A DNA stretch of 47,968 nt, taken from the NCBI RefSeq assembly GCF_001598695.1, contig NZ_BCZK01000022.1, positions 1 through 47,968 on the forward strand, in the 5' to 3' direction. How positions within the stretch are numbered: position 1 is the first letter of the stretch; each line of letters opens with the position of its first letter. Shown here piece after piece: positions 1-8,514 of this stretch. A program made the translations under genes and the position numbers. The notes below the pieces were generated by a model. It did no database searches. It was not told where the DNA came from and was given only the letters and a program-made list of their open reading frames with translations. The DNA comes from Klebsiella oxytoca NBRC 105695 (GTDB taxonomy: Bacteria > Pseudomonadota > Gammaproteobacteria > Enterobacterales > Enterobacteriaceae).

Positions 1-237
1 GAGTACCCGGGAAAACATTCCCTGGCTATTTATGTGATTTCAGTCATCGCTTTTGATGTTCTGCTTTACTGTCATGTCTGGCACTCTTTATTTGTTGCAG
101 TCTACACCTGGCTAATTCCGCGCAGTATTCCTCTCCAGGGAGCAACGTTGTTTTTTTCTGTGCTGTTTTCATCTGTTATATGTTTTACACCGTATCTGAT
201 ACAAAAAACGATGTTTTTCGTTAAAAGAGCGATCTAA
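1..237 (+). CDS. C-terminal fragment of an acyltransferase-3-type membrane protein
   Basis: The reading frame is open from the first base, so the gene begins outside the window and only the last 78 residues are visible. They contain the stretch HSLAIYV followed by two strongly hydrophobic segments and a short basic tail ending KRAI. Integral-membrane acyltransferases of family 3, which O-acylate surface glycans, end in much this way, with a helix starting near a sSLaIYl-type motif. That family call rests on this resemblance only; another multi-spanning membrane protein is possible. Internal ATG or GTG codons near base 32 are not the true start, since the frame continues upstream with a matching family motif. 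Confidence 0.5.
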   Translation, partial: EYPGKHSLAIYVISVIAFDVLLYCHVWHSLFVAVYTWLIPRSIPLQGATLFFSVLFSSVICFTPYLIQKTMFFVKRAI

Positions 238-362
238 GCCGACTGACAACCCGGCCACACAACCTGATGTCTGCCTCTGTAATGGCGGAAACCCGGGAGC
301 AGGGTGGTTACCCGATAAACTGATGAAAATGGGATTTACCGTAGCTGATAGAAAAATAAGCA

Positions 363-392
363 AACAGCCTGTGCGAGGAGAAACAGGCTGTT
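363..392 (-). terminator. Stem-loop after the BhsA-like gene
   Basis: AACAGCCTG at 363-371 pairs with CAGGCTGTT at 384-392, a perfect 9-bp stem with a 12-base loop. Read on the minus strand it is followed by TTTGCTTATTTTT, so it fits a Rho-independent terminator for the gene at 441-713. It may also act on the acyltransferase gene from the other side. Confidence 0.6.
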
Positions 393-440
393 AAATATAA
401 CAGATGCTATATTAAGCTCTGATGAAATTTATCAGGATCG

Positions 441-713
441 TTATTTATAAACTTCAGCAGTTGCTTCAAAGTTTGGACCATGCTCACGAGCCGCGGTAAT
501 CACATAGAACTTGCCACCTTTTTCATCAGCTAATTTTGAAAGCTGATCGTGCAAGTCAGAGGGAGAAGAGAATTGACCGCCGGAAGGTCCTACAGAGATA
601 CTGCCTACATGGGTCAGTTTAAAATGGTCAACTTCTTGTTTCGTAATCAACTGAGAGGCTGAGGCGCCAAATGCAAACGCGGATAACGCTAATGCAGCTA
701 ATACCTTTTTCAT
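441..713 (-). CDS. BhsA/McbA/YhcN-like periplasmic stress protein (DUF1471)
   Basis: This 90-residue protein starts with a signal peptide (MKKVLAALALSAFAFGASAS). The mature part of about 70 residues has the DUF1471 pattern of the YdgH/BhsA/McbA/YhcN family: a KLTHVGSISVG strand, a DLHDQLSKLADEKGGKFYVIT helix-strand segment and a final TAEVYK strand. Family members are small secreted proteins induced by peroxide, acid, metals or envelope stress and affecting surface properties and biofilm; no enzymatic activity is known. The start is supported by AAGGAG seven bases upstream. A perfect sigma-S-type -10 box lies further upstream. It stands alone, with its own terminator. Which paralogue it is cannot be told from sequence alone. 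Confidence 0.85.
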   Translation of the reverse strand: MKKVLAALALSAFAFGASASQLITKQEVDHFKLTHVGSISVGPSGGQFSSPSDLHDQLSKLADEKGGKFYVITAAREHGPNFEATAEVYK

Positions 714-757
714 TATCTAATCTCCTTTAAATAAAGCTCATCGAAAGCTTTTTCATT

Positions 758-767
758 TTAAGTATAG
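758..767 (-). promoter_or_regulatory. Sigma-S-type -10 box of the BhsA-like gene
   Basis: On the minus strand the bases read CTATACTTAA, preceded by GGCTA, about 45 bases before the start codon at 713. This equals the RpoS-preferred extended -10 consensus KCTAYACTTAA. It predicts stationary-phase or stress expression, consistent with the protein family. Confidence 0.6.
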
Positions 768-1124
768 TAGCCATTTTCAGTACCGCCAAAAAATGACGGT
801 GAACACCGTGGCAATCCCAGGATTAATCCAGCGTTATCCTGATGGCAGGAATCAAGATAGCAAGACTTGCGGTGAAGCCAGGTGGTCATGTCTAAGAAAT
901 TCAGAAAGGATGTTGGCATGAGAGCACGGCAATATGCAGACGATACGTTTTCGTCTTTGTTGTCAGACGTTGGCTGAGAATATCCTGAGTGGTTCTGGTT
1001 CTTGAGCCGGTAAAAGAACAACACCGCTGCATATACCATCCGGGAGGCAGTAAGCGATAACATGTCGCAAGATCCCGGCAGCGGGAATGGAAACGCCGGG
1101 AGCATTAGCAGAATCCCTGGCGGG

Positions 1125-1280
1125 TTAACCTGAGTTCTGGTCACAACCGCATAATCTGGCTGACACCATATTTGTCAAAGCTAAGTTCAGAAGTCCAGGG
1201 CCGCGGTCGATGACATCATGAAGGATTTTTAGGCGGTTGATTTCTTTCACTGTGAACATCCCGGCGTCATGTATAGCCAC
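1125..1280 (-). pseudogene. Truncated ISNCY-type transposase start
   Basis: A 51-codon minus-strand frame begins with GTG (GAGGAG upstream) and reads VAIHDAGMFTVKEINRLKIL followed by HDVIDR. That is very like the N-terminus of ISNCY/IS1202-type transposases, which typically begin with a VKEINRLKILQDVIDRR-like helix before the helix-turn-helix. After DVIDR the similarity stops (RGPGLLNLAL) and the frame ends at 1125, so the DNA-binding and DDE parts are missing. I see no terminal inverted repeats. It is a dead relic lying about 130 bases from dif. Confidence 0.55.
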
Positions 1281-1409
1281 AGAAAACTCCTCATCAGGAA
1301 AAGTGAAGTGAGTTGTTGACCAGCCATACAGGTCTGAGAACTATAGCCTGGACATTCCTGATTGATGATGGGCCACAAATAGGCATTAGCATTGAGCCGT
1401 TACATCATT

Positions 1410-1437
1410 GGTGCGCATAATGTATATTATGTTAAAT
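1410..1437. other. dif: dif, XerC/XerD chromosome dimer resolution site
   Basis: The 28 bases consist of GGTGCGCATAA (XerC arm, 1410-1420), a 6-base centre TGTATA (1421-1426) and TTATGTTAAAT (XerD arm, 1427-1437). This equals the E. coli chromosomal dif as I remember it, base for base. XerC and XerD, activated by FtsK at the septum, recombine two such sites to resolve chromosome dimers. It places this end of the window at the replication terminus. A plasmid-type or phage-type dif-like site would normally differ in the centre or in an arm, so a true chromosomal dif is by far the best reading. Confidence 0.93.
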
Positions 1438-1473
1438 GGACTTTTCGAAGCTTAACGCCTGTACACCTGGTTC

Positions 1474-1908
1474 TTAATTCGCCGTCTTGCTCGCCTGCTC
1501 TTCTTCCTGAACTTCTTTCACTGGCGTCCCCTGGTGAAATCTGAGCTGCCAGCATTCCTGATGATTTGCACAAATATGGCTCCTCTGCCAGATTGACGAA
1601 CGAAGCGTTTTTTTAGCAGCGCGTCCGTCTGAATCGATAACCTCGCTGCGGTACGTAAGCAACGCGCAATCTTTGGTTAGTAAAGCCAACTGAAAGCTGT
1701 AAGCAGTGATGGCCTCCACGTCCTCGTTAATTAATGCTGCTACGGTCTGCGTTTTATCGTAACGTTCTCCGCTACGGCCTATCTCCAGAAATTCGTCATG
1801 CAACAACTGCTGCAAAAGCTGCGCGCTGCGGCGTGTTGATGCCTGATGCAGGCTAACTTCCAGGTGGCAAATTAACTCAAACAATTGCAGGTTTACGGGA
1901 TCGAACAT
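1474..1908 (-). CDS. DUF4440/NTF2-like protein
   Basis: The protein has 144 residues, no signal peptide and no membrane segment. It opens with a helical part (LFELICHLEVSLHQ), then LLHDEFLEIGRSGERYDKTQ, which is typical of DUF4440 cone-shaped (NTF2/SnoaL) folds in enterobacteria, and further strands containing LLTYRSEV and SSIWQRSH. The C-terminal tail is charged (KEVQEEEQASK). Function is unknown; such proteins can bind small ligands or act as minor enzymes, but no catalytic residues can be assigned. AGAGGTAAT before the ATG provides a ribosome binding site. The treX terminator lies between it and the trehalose operon, so it is probably transcribed separately. Confidence 0.75.
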   Translation of the reverse strand: MFDPVNLQLFELICHLEVSLHQASTRRSAQLLQQLLHDEFLEIGRSGERYDKTQTVAALINEDVEAITAYSFQLALLTKDCALLTYRSEVIDSDGRAAKKTLRSSIWQRSHICANHQECWQLRFHQGTPVKEVQEEEQASKTAN

Positions 1909-1930
1909 TATTACCTCTTTTTCAACATGA

Positions 1931-1956
1931 CAAAAACCCGGCCATCTGCGCCGGGT
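1931..1956 (-). terminator. Terminator of the treZYX operon
   Basis: On the minus strand ACCCGGC, a 7-base loop and GCCGGGT (1936-1956) form a GC-rich stem followed by TTTTTG (1931-1935). It lies directly downstream of treX and has the full form of a Rho-independent terminator. Confidence 0.8.
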
Positions 1957-1967
1957 TGTCTTGTAGG

Positions 1968-4043
1968 CTAAGGCCGTCTGAATAGCGCAATACTGCGCCC
2001 GGCGAGAACAAAATCAATCGTCTCGGTAATAATCGCGCCGTCTGTTTTTTCCTCTGCGGTCGACAGCTCGAGAACCCAGCCGCCTTCGCCAAACTGCGGG
2101 ATCTGGAACGGAACATCGCCTTCAAAGGGATTGAACAGCATCAGCACGTCATGCCAGATGCCCTCCTCCTTCTCAAGATCGGGCCGACTGATGGCAAGGC
2201 CTAAGGTCGAACCCTCATCCCATTGCTCTGATTGCTGCAAACCGCCGCCGGCGTTAAACCAGCGTATTTCGAGCCCGTCGCGCCAGCTTTCACGACGTAA
2301 AAGCGGTTGCTCCGCGCGCAGTGCAATCAGATGCTGGGTGAAGTCTCGTAATGCACGATCCCGCTCAGACTGCGCTTCCCAGTTGAACCATGAAATCTCG
2401 CTGTCCTGGCAGTAGCCGTTATTATTGCCCTGCTGCGAACGACCAAACTCATCGCCGGCCAACAGCATCGGCGTACCGTGGGAGAAAAATAACGTTGCCA
2501 GAAAATTACGCTTCTGGCGTTCACGGACGGCAATAATATCCTGATTTTCCGTTGGGCCTTCTTCGCCATAGTTGCAGGAACGATTATCGTTGTGCCCGTC
2601 GTTATTGTCCTCACCGTTGGCTTCATTATGCTTCTCGTTATATGAAACCAGATCGTTCAACGTAAAGCCGTCATGGGCGGTAATAAAATTGACGCTGGAC
2701 CACGGACGACGACCGCGTAAATCGTACAGATCGCCCGAGCCCAGTAAGCGGGCGGCAAAGTCGTTGGAGACGTTATCTCCCTTCCAGTATTCCCGCACCG
2801 TATCACGATATTTGTCGTTCCACTCGCCCCAGCCAGGCGGGAAACCGCCGACCTGATAGCCGCCGGGGCCAATATCCCACGGCTCACCAATCAGTTTAAG
2901 CTTCGATAAAACCGGATCCTGGGTTACCGCATCGAAAAAACCGCCTCGCGGATCGAAGCCTTCTGGCTCGCGTCCAAGAATAGTCCCGAGGTCGAAACGA
3001 AAGCCGTCAACGTGCATCGATTGCGCCCAGTACCGTAGCGAATCCATAACCATCTGCAGCACCCGGGGATGCGATGTATTCACCGTATTCCCGGTCCCGG
3101 TATCATTAATGTAATAACGATGCTGATCCGGCATCGTCCGGTAATAAGAGAAATTATCGATACCTTTAAATGAGAGCGTCGGGCCCAGCTCATTGCCTTC
3201 CGCGGTGTGGTTATACACCACGTCAAGGATCACTTCGATGCCGGCATCATGAAAAGCGCGCACCATGTTGCGAAAGCCCGCTATACCTTCAGGGCCATAA
3301 TAGCGGGAAGCGGGAGCAAAGAAGCCTAGCGTATTGTAACCCCAGAAGTTTTTCAGCCCCCGATCGAGCAGATGCTGGTCATCGGGAAACCAGTGTATGG
3401 GGAGCAGTTCGACGGAAGTAATGCCCAGACTTTTAATATAATCGACGGAAGCCTGATGCCCAAGCCCCTCAAATGTGCCGCGCAGCTCCTGAGGAAGCGC
3501 CGGATTAAGCCGGGTAAAACCTTTGACATGGGTTTCGTAGATAACCGTCTTCGGCCAGGGTACATTGGGACGGTTTTCCCCCTGCCAGTCGAAGGCATCC
3601 GGGTCGATAACCTTACATTTTGGCGTATATGGCGCGCTATCGCGACTATCAAAGCTCAGGTCGCTCTCCTCATGGCCCAACTCGTAGCCGAAATGCGCAT
3701 CGTTCCACTCAACATCGCCTTCCAGCTCCCGCGCGTAGGGATCGATAAGCAATTTATTGGGATTAAAGCGATGACCGTTTTCCGGATCGTAAGGTCCGTA
3801 AACCCGATAACCGTACAATGCGCCGGGCTGCAGATCGGGTACATAGCCGTGCCAGATCTCATCTGTATATTCAGGCAGTTCAAGCCGGGCTATTTCGGTT
3901 TTACCGGAAGGATCGAATAAGCACAGCTCAACGCGTTCAGCATGCGCTGAAAACAGTGCGAAGTTCACCCCCTTCCCGTCGAAATTAGCCCCCAACTGCT
4001 GGCCGTGGCCTGGCCGTATGATAAAAGCATTTTCCTTTGACAT
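1968..4043 (-). CDS. treX: Glycogen debranching enzyme TreX/GlgX-type (GH13)
   Basis: This 691-residue cytoplasmic isoamylase-type enzyme cleaves alpha-1,6 branches of glycogen, providing linear maltodextrins. An N-terminal CBM48-like domain (about 1-150) is followed by the GH13 barrel (about 165-550) and a C-terminal beta domain. Visible GH13 regions are DVVYNHT (about 274-280), GFRFDLGTILGRE with nucleophile near D351, IGEPWD with acid/base near E387, and FITAHDGFTLND with the transition-state Asp. It is the last gene of treZ-treY-treX, two bases after treY, so its role is to feed TreY rather than general glycogen turnover. A separate glgX is to be expected in a glg operon elsewhere. The symbol follows context; by sequence alone it could be called glgX. 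Confidence 0.93.
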   Translation of the reverse strand: MSKENAFIIRPGHGQQLGANFDGKGVNFALFSAHAERVELCLFDPSGKTEIARLELPEYTDEIWHGYVPDLQPGALYGYRVYGPYDPENGHRFNPNKLLIDPYARELEGDVEWNDAHFGYELGHEESDLSFDSRDSAPYTPKCKVIDPDAFDWQGENRPNVPWPKTVIYETHVKGFTRLNPALPQELRGTFEGLGHQASVDYIKSLGITSVELLPIHWFPDDQHLLDRGLKNFWGYNTLGFFAPASRYYGPEGIAGFRNMVRAFHDAGIEVILDVVYNHTAEGNELGPTLSFKGIDNFSYYRTMPDQHRYYINDTGTGNTVNTSHPRVLQMVMDSLRYWAQSMHVDGFRFDLGTILGREPEGFDPRGGFFDAVTQDPVLSKLKLIGEPWDIGPGGYQVGGFPPGWGEWNDKYRDTVREYWKGDNVSNDFAARLLGSGDLYDLRGRRPWSSVNFITAHDGFTLNDLVSYNEKHNEANGEDNNDGHNDNRSCNYGEEGPTENQDIIAVRERQKRNFLATLFFSHGTPMLLAGDEFGRSQQGNNNGYCQDSEISWFNWEAQSERDRALRDFTQHLIALRAEQPLLRRESWRDGLEIRWFNAGGGLQQSEQWDEGSTLGLAISRPDLEKEEGIWHDVLMLFNPFEGDVPFQIPQFGEGGWVLELSTAEEKTDGAIITETIDFVLAGRSIALFRRP

Positions 4044-4045
4044 TG

Positions 4046-6586
4046 TTATTCCCCACGTTCCTTTTCACTAATAAGTGTCAATAACCACCCGGTTGCTGAC
4101 GCCAGATCGAGCGTCTCTTCTACCAGACGGCTTTCACCGGTTAATGCATCGCAATAACGCCTTCCGGCCAGATCTTCCGGGAGCGATACTGCCGTCTCGC
4201 CCCACAGTTGCGCCGATGACTCGACCAACCCGTGCGCCGCCACGTCAAACACCAGCCGAGGAACCACCACGATGAGGGCTTCCTCGTCTTTGATACGCGC
4301 GTAGGCGATAAAATTATCTGCTCTTTCACCCGCGACTTTTAATGGTACCCAGTCACCATAATGAAAGAGCGCGGAATGCTGCTGCCTTAATCTGAGAAAC
4401 GAAGCGGTGACGTATTGCTTCAACCGTCCGTCTCGCCATGCGCTTTCATGATGAAACAGTTCCGCGCTTCCGCTATCAAGATGTTGTGCCAGGGCGGCGA
4501 AGTCAGGTTCACGGCGGTTATCCGGATCGACGAGGCTAAAGTTCAGCGCCTCGCTCCCCTGATAAATATCCGGTACCCCGGGCGCAGTCAGTTTGATGAC
4601 CGTCTGGCTAAGGCTGTTCACCAGACCGGCACGGACAAAAGGCTGCAGGGAGGTGTAAAAATCATTGAGAAACAGCGCGTTATCAGCAGAAAACAGCTGT
4701 TGAACATAGTTCAGTACGACGCTTTCATAGCTTTCATTGCTGTCGATCCAATCGGTTCTTTGCTTAGCCTCGCGCAGCGCTTTTTCCATAAAAGCGAGAA
4801 AACGTTCTTCGAGGGCTTTCAGCCCTGCGCTATCGTCAGGCAGCAACGTTGCAGGCCACACGCCGGCGAGCGCCTGATAGATCATCCACGTATCTGCCGC
4901 GTTCGGCGCCGTACCGTCGTTCAAAAAACGCACCTGGGTTTGATTCATCTGACGCCAGCGCGCAAGATTGGTCGCCCACAGTTGCGGAGCTTCCGTTAAG
5001 GTATACAGACGGGCGCGCGCATCCTCCCCGCGTTTAGTGTCGTGCGTCGAAGTGCCCAGCAGCGCGTCGGGCTGGCGAGCAAGGCGAATACGCATCTCCT
5101 GATGGAAACGAGAAAGCGAGAAAGCGCGCGGCGTGGGATCCGCGCCGACTTCATTCAGCGCCAGATCGAGGTTATGGCGGAAGAACAGCGTATCCTCGAC
5201 CGATTTAGCCATTAACGGCCCTGTCAGCTGTTGAAAACGGGTCCTGAAAAGCGAGGCGGCATCGAGGCTACTTGTTTGTAAATTGCCGGTCAGGATAGCG
5301 ATAATGACCTCAAGGGCCCTGGGATCGGGGCGGTTTTCCCGAGCGTTAACCCGATCGACGACCCGGTTTAATAGCGTAATATCCTCGGCGCTCATCCCCT
5401 CAGCGGTACCGTAGGTGCGATATACCGGAAAGGCCAGCAGCAGTTCACGTAATGCGTGGCGCAGCGCTTCGCTTTCAACCTCCATGCTATTACGCTGCGC
5501 CAGTTCGATGGCCAGCCTCAACAAAGTGGTAAATTCGCCCTCAAAGTTGCGATCCGCCATCAGCCCTTTCGCCTCACGCAGCGCCTGGTGACGATCTACC
5601 GCGCCGCCGAGCGCTTCGTCATGCACCTGCTGCAGCTGGTCGAGATTATTGTCATCCACCAGCACTTCAGCCAACGAAGCGATAAACTCATATCCGGTGG
5701 TGCCGGAGACGGGCCAATCAGCGGGAAGCTGCTCGCCTTTCGCAAGAATTTTTTCCACCGTAATGTAGCATTCTGGCCCGGCGGCCTGGCGCAGACGCTG
5801 CAAATACCCTAATGGGTCGGCAAGCCCATCGATATGATCGATGCGCAGACCATCGACGATACCGGCATGTACCAGTTCAAGGATAAGACGGTGGGTATCG
5901 TCGAATACCGCCTGTTCTTCGACCCTGACGCCAATCAGGCCCGTAATTTCGAAAAAGCGCCGCCAGGAGAGCTGTCTGGGCGCTTCCCGCCACGACATCA
6001 GCCGCCAGCTTTGCGCCTCGTGCAGCGCCACAATCGCGTCGCGATCCGGCGAGGTTAGTAGTTGCTCACCTGTTGCCAGACTTTCAGGATTCAGCGGCCA
6101 GGCCTGGTCGTAATAGACGAACGCCGGTTTCCCCGTTTCAGGATCGCGCTTAAGCTCAAGCGCCCCGCTCTCCAGTTCTGCCTCAAAGGTATCCCCCAGA
6201 AACGGCAGCGTAACGGGACGCGTCCAGTCAATATCGAAATAATTGGCCCAGGCGCTGTGCTTACCCTGTTCAATGACGTCTCGCCACCAGCGATTCTCCA
6301 GAGAGGTCGCCATATGGTTGGGGACAATATCCAGAATCAGGCCAATTTGTGCGCTCCGCAGCGCCTTTACCAGCCGGTCAAACCCTTCGCGCCCGCCAAT
6401 AGCCGGGTCGATTTCGTTTGGATCGGTAATATCATAGCCATGGGTGGAGCCGGTGGTCGCCGTAAATATCGGCGACGCGTAAAGATGGCTAATACCCAGC
6501 GCTTTCAGATACGGGGCCAGCGCCGCCGCGCGATCGAAGGTCATACCATTACGGAATTGAATACGGTAGGTTGCGGAAGGGATCAT
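4046..6586 (-). CDS. treY: Maltooligosyl trehalose synthase
   Basis: TreY is a GH13 intramolecular transglycosylase that turns the reducing-end alpha-1,4 bond of a maltodextrin into the alpha,alpha-1,1 bond of trehalose. The 846-residue length suits the family. The start MIPSATYRIQFRNGMTF is diagnostic (TeeRlQ-type motif). The barrel shows LYASPIFTATTGSTHGYD, LDIVPNHM (about 85-92), DGLRIDHIDGL with nucleophile near D250, TVEKIL with acid/base near E278, and a late GTSTHDTKRGEDAR motif with the third acid. PDIYQGSE follows near the end of the barrel. Its start codon overlaps the treZ stop by four bases (ATGA), and treX follows two bases after its stop, so the three genes are translationally coupled. 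Confidence 0.96.
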   Translation of the reverse strand: MIPSATYRIQFRNGMTFDRAAALAPYLKALGISHLYASPIFTATTGSTHGYDITDPNEIDPAIGGREGFDRLVKALRSAQIGLILDIVPNHMATSLENRWWRDVIEQGKHSAWANYFDIDWTRPVTLPFLGDTFEAELESGALELKRDPETGKPAFVYYDQAWPLNPESLATGEQLLTSPDRDAIVALHEAQSWRLMSWREAPRQLSWRRFFEITGLIGVRVEEQAVFDDTHRLILELVHAGIVDGLRIDHIDGLADPLGYLQRLRQAAGPECYITVEKILAKGEQLPADWPVSGTTGYEFIASLAEVLVDDNNLDQLQQVHDEALGGAVDRHQALREAKGLMADRNFEGEFTTLLRLAIELAQRNSMEVESEALRHALRELLLAFPVYRTYGTAEGMSAEDITLLNRVVDRVNARENRPDPRALEVIIAILTGNLQTSSLDAASLFRTRFQQLTGPLMAKSVEDTLFFRHNLDLALNEVGADPTPRAFSLSRFHQEMRIRLARQPDALLGTSTHDTKRGEDARARLYTLTEAPQLWATNLARWRQMNQTQVRFLNDGTAPNAADTWMIYQALAGVWPATLLPDDSAGLKALEERFLAFMEKALREAKQRTDWIDSNESYESVVLNYVQQLFSADNALFLNDFYTSLQPFVRAGLVNSLSQTVIKLTAPGVPDIYQGSEALNFSLVDPDNRREPDFAALAQHLDSGSAELFHHESAWRDGRLKQYVTASFLRLRQQHSALFHYGDWVPLKVAGERADNFIAYARIKDEEALIVVVPRLVFDVAAHGLVESSAQLWGETAVSLPEDLAGRRYCDALTGESRLVEETLDLASATGWLLTLISEKERGE

Positions 6587-8370
6587 GATGAAGCTTCTCC
6601 ATGTGCAAAACGGACAACAATGCTGTTTGGCGTTAACGCTTCCTGCCGCTCCGGCCAGCTAAAAATGACCTCTCCCGGTATCTCCGGCATCGTCACGGGG
6701 TCCGCGCCGATATTCAGCGCCACGGAGAGCGTCCCGTCGGGGAAGCGCCAGCTCACCGCCAGCGCATGCGCCGCCGCGTGCAGGATCCTGCCTTCCACGG
6801 TGCCCCCTGCCGCGAGCAGCGGGACGATATAGCGATGGCGCAGTAAGATAAGGTTGCGGGTAAAGCGCAGCCAGGATTTCCCCTCCTCGCTTGCCGCCTT
6901 CTGCCAGTCGAGCTTAGAGCGGATAAAGGTTTGAGGATCGTTCGGATCCGGAACGGAGGCATCATGCCCTGCGTGTCCGGCAAACTCTTTTGCCCGCCCT
7001 TCTCTTACCGCTTTGGCGAGAGCACCCTGAAAATCGGTAAAAAATAGAAAAGGATGGGTTTCACCATACTCTTCGCCCATAAACAGTAAGGGAATGTGGG
7101 GAGAGAGAAGCAATGCGGCAAGCAGCACGCGCGTTTTCTCAGCGCCGGCCAGGGAAATAAGCCTTTCGCCATGGGCTCGGTTCCCGGTCTGATCGTGATT
7201 CTGAATAAAGTCGACAAAGAACTGCGGTGGCTGAACGGCGCAGGAGACGCCGCGAGGTTGCCCGGTTTGTGGAGAGACCTCCCCCTGATAGACAAATCCT
7301 TCCGCCAGCGCCCGAGCGACATTCTTTGCCGGCTGATGCGCAAAATCCTGATAATACGCATGGGTTTCACCGGTCGCGAAAACGTGCGCGGCATTATGGA
7401 AGTCATCATTCCATTCAGCGGTAAACAGCGGTGTGTGCCCGTTTTCATCGCGCGGGTGAAGGAAAATCACGTTACGGCTATCTTCCGTCGTCAGGTGAAT
7501 ATGGCGGTCGGGTATAGCCGCGCGGATATTCTCGGCTATTTCTATCAGCACGTGCCGGGCGGAGCGATCTTCAATCTGGTCAATAGCATCAAAGCGCAGC
7601 CCATCAAGTTGATACTCGGTAAGCCAGAACAGCGGCGCATCGGTAATATACTGACGCACGGCCTCGTTTTCATAGGCAATGGCATTACCCCAGGGGGTCA
7701 TTCGGTCCTGATGAAAAAAGCCCGGCGACAGCAAAGAGAGATAGTTGCCTTCCGGACCAAAATGGTTCAGCACGATATCGAGAACCACCGAAAGCCCTAA
7801 CCCGTGAGCGGCATCAATGAAGGCGTGAAAATCCGCCGGGGTACCATAAGCTGAGTGCGGGGCATAAAGTAGTACCCCGTCGTAGCCCCAGCCGCGCGAA
7901 CCACCAAACTGAGACACCGGCATAACCTCTATCTGGGTGATCCCCAACTCTGCCAGCCAGGGAAGCTTTTCGATAGCGGCGACAAAGGTGCCTTCTGGCG
8001 TAAAGGTGCCCGGATGAAGTTCATATATCACGGTTTCTTCCCAGGGACGCCCTTTCCAGTCACGGTTAACCGGTTGATAGCGTCGGGGATCGATCACTAC
8101 TGAGGGGCCATTGACATCATCGCGCTGCGCGCGGGTAGCCGGGTCGGGAATGAGGCGGCCGTCGGCTAAACGAAGCTGATATTCATCCCCGTGCTTAACG
8201 CCAGGGACATCGATCTGGAACCAGCCATTTCCCACGGCTTCCATCGCAATATCCCGGTGTCTCAGGCTAAGCGTCATCGACTTTTGACCTTCGGCCCAGA
8301 CGCGAAAGCGGACAATATCCGCGGAAATGAATTCCGCCCCCCAATGCTTTTTAAACGATATGGATTCCAT
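6583..8370 (-). CDS. treZ: Maltooligosyl trehalose trehalohydrolase
   Basis: TreZ hydrolyses the alpha-1,4 bond next to the terminal trehalosyl unit made by TreY and so releases free trehalose, a compatible solute. The protein has 595 residues: an N-terminal beta domain (about 1-100), then a GH13 barrel with YELHPGTFTPEG, VVLDIVLNHFGPEGNYL (about 195-210), DGLRFDAIDQI with nucleophile near D261, TTEDSRN with acid/base near E296 and IQNHDQTGNR. It is the first gene of treZ-treY-treX. A sigma-S-like -10 region lies about 35 bases before its ATG, suggesting induction by osmotic or stationary-phase stress. Confidence 0.96.
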   Translation of the reverse strand: MESISFKKHWGAEFISADIVRFRVWAEGQKSMTLSLRHRDIAMEAVGNGWFQIDVPGVKHGDEYQLRLADGRLIPDPATRAQRDDVNGPSVVIDPRRYQPVNRDWKGRPWEETVIYELHPGTFTPEGTFVAAIEKLPWLAELGITQIEVMPVSQFGGSRGWGYDGVLLYAPHSAYGTPADFHAFIDAAHGLGLSVVLDIVLNHFGPEGNYLSLLSPGFFHQDRMTPWGNAIAYENEAVRQYITDAPLFWLTEYQLDGLRFDAIDQIEDRSARHVLIEIAENIRAAIPDRHIHLTTEDSRNVIFLHPRDENGHTPLFTAEWNDDFHNAAHVFATGETHAYYQDFAHQPAKNVARALAEGFVYQGEVSPQTGQPRGVSCAVQPPQFFVDFIQNHDQTGNRAHGERLISLAGAEKTRVLLAALLLSPHIPLLFMGEEYGETHPFLFFTDFQGALAKAVREGRAKEFAGHAGHDASVPDPNDPQTFIRSKLDWQKAASEEGKSWLRFTRNLILLRHRYIVPLLAAGGTVEGRILHAAAHALAVSWRFPDGTLSVALNIGADPVTMPEIPGEVIFSWPERQEALTPNSIVVRFAHGEASS

Positions 8371-8404
8371 TCAATGTCCTCAAACGACCTGCAGGAAATG
8401 CAGC

Positions 8405-8423
8405 ATGAAATATAAGATTAGCC
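8405..8423 (-). promoter_or_regulatory. Sigma-S-like -10 region of treZYX
   Basis: On the minus strand the bases read GGCTAATCTTATATTTCAT, ending 35 bases before the treZ start codon. GCTAATCTTA resembles the RpoS extended -10 KCTAYACTTAA. The same 19-mer with one change occurs at 9122-9140 before the neighbouring dehydrogenase gene. Confidence 0.5.
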
Positions 8424-8514
8424 CAGGTTTGGACGAATGCGCTGTTGATGACCTGACTGTTATTTTTAACGACGTTGTCTATCATTAATAAATCGCTAAA
8501 AAATAAGGAATGCT

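Larger units (their letters stand above)
714..1473. other. Terminus spacer with dif and a transposase remnant
   Basis: This 760-base stretch has no intact gene. It holds the promoter of the BhsA-like gene (near 758-767), the decayed transposase start at 1125-1280 and the dif site at 1410-1437. A 128-codon open frame at 758-1144 on the minus strand has no ribosome binding site or recognisable family and looks accidental. Confidence 0.7.

Noticed and set aside
758..1144. 128-codon minus-strand open frame next to the BhsA-like gene
   Set aside because: No ribosome binding site, no recognisable domain, unusual composition, and it runs through the sigma-S-type promoter.
3372..3920. Long open frames on the strand opposite treX, treY and treZ (also near 6062-6832 and 7096-7800)
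   Set aside because: They are shadows of GC-rich genes; the minus-strand proteins have full family motifs and the opposite frames none.
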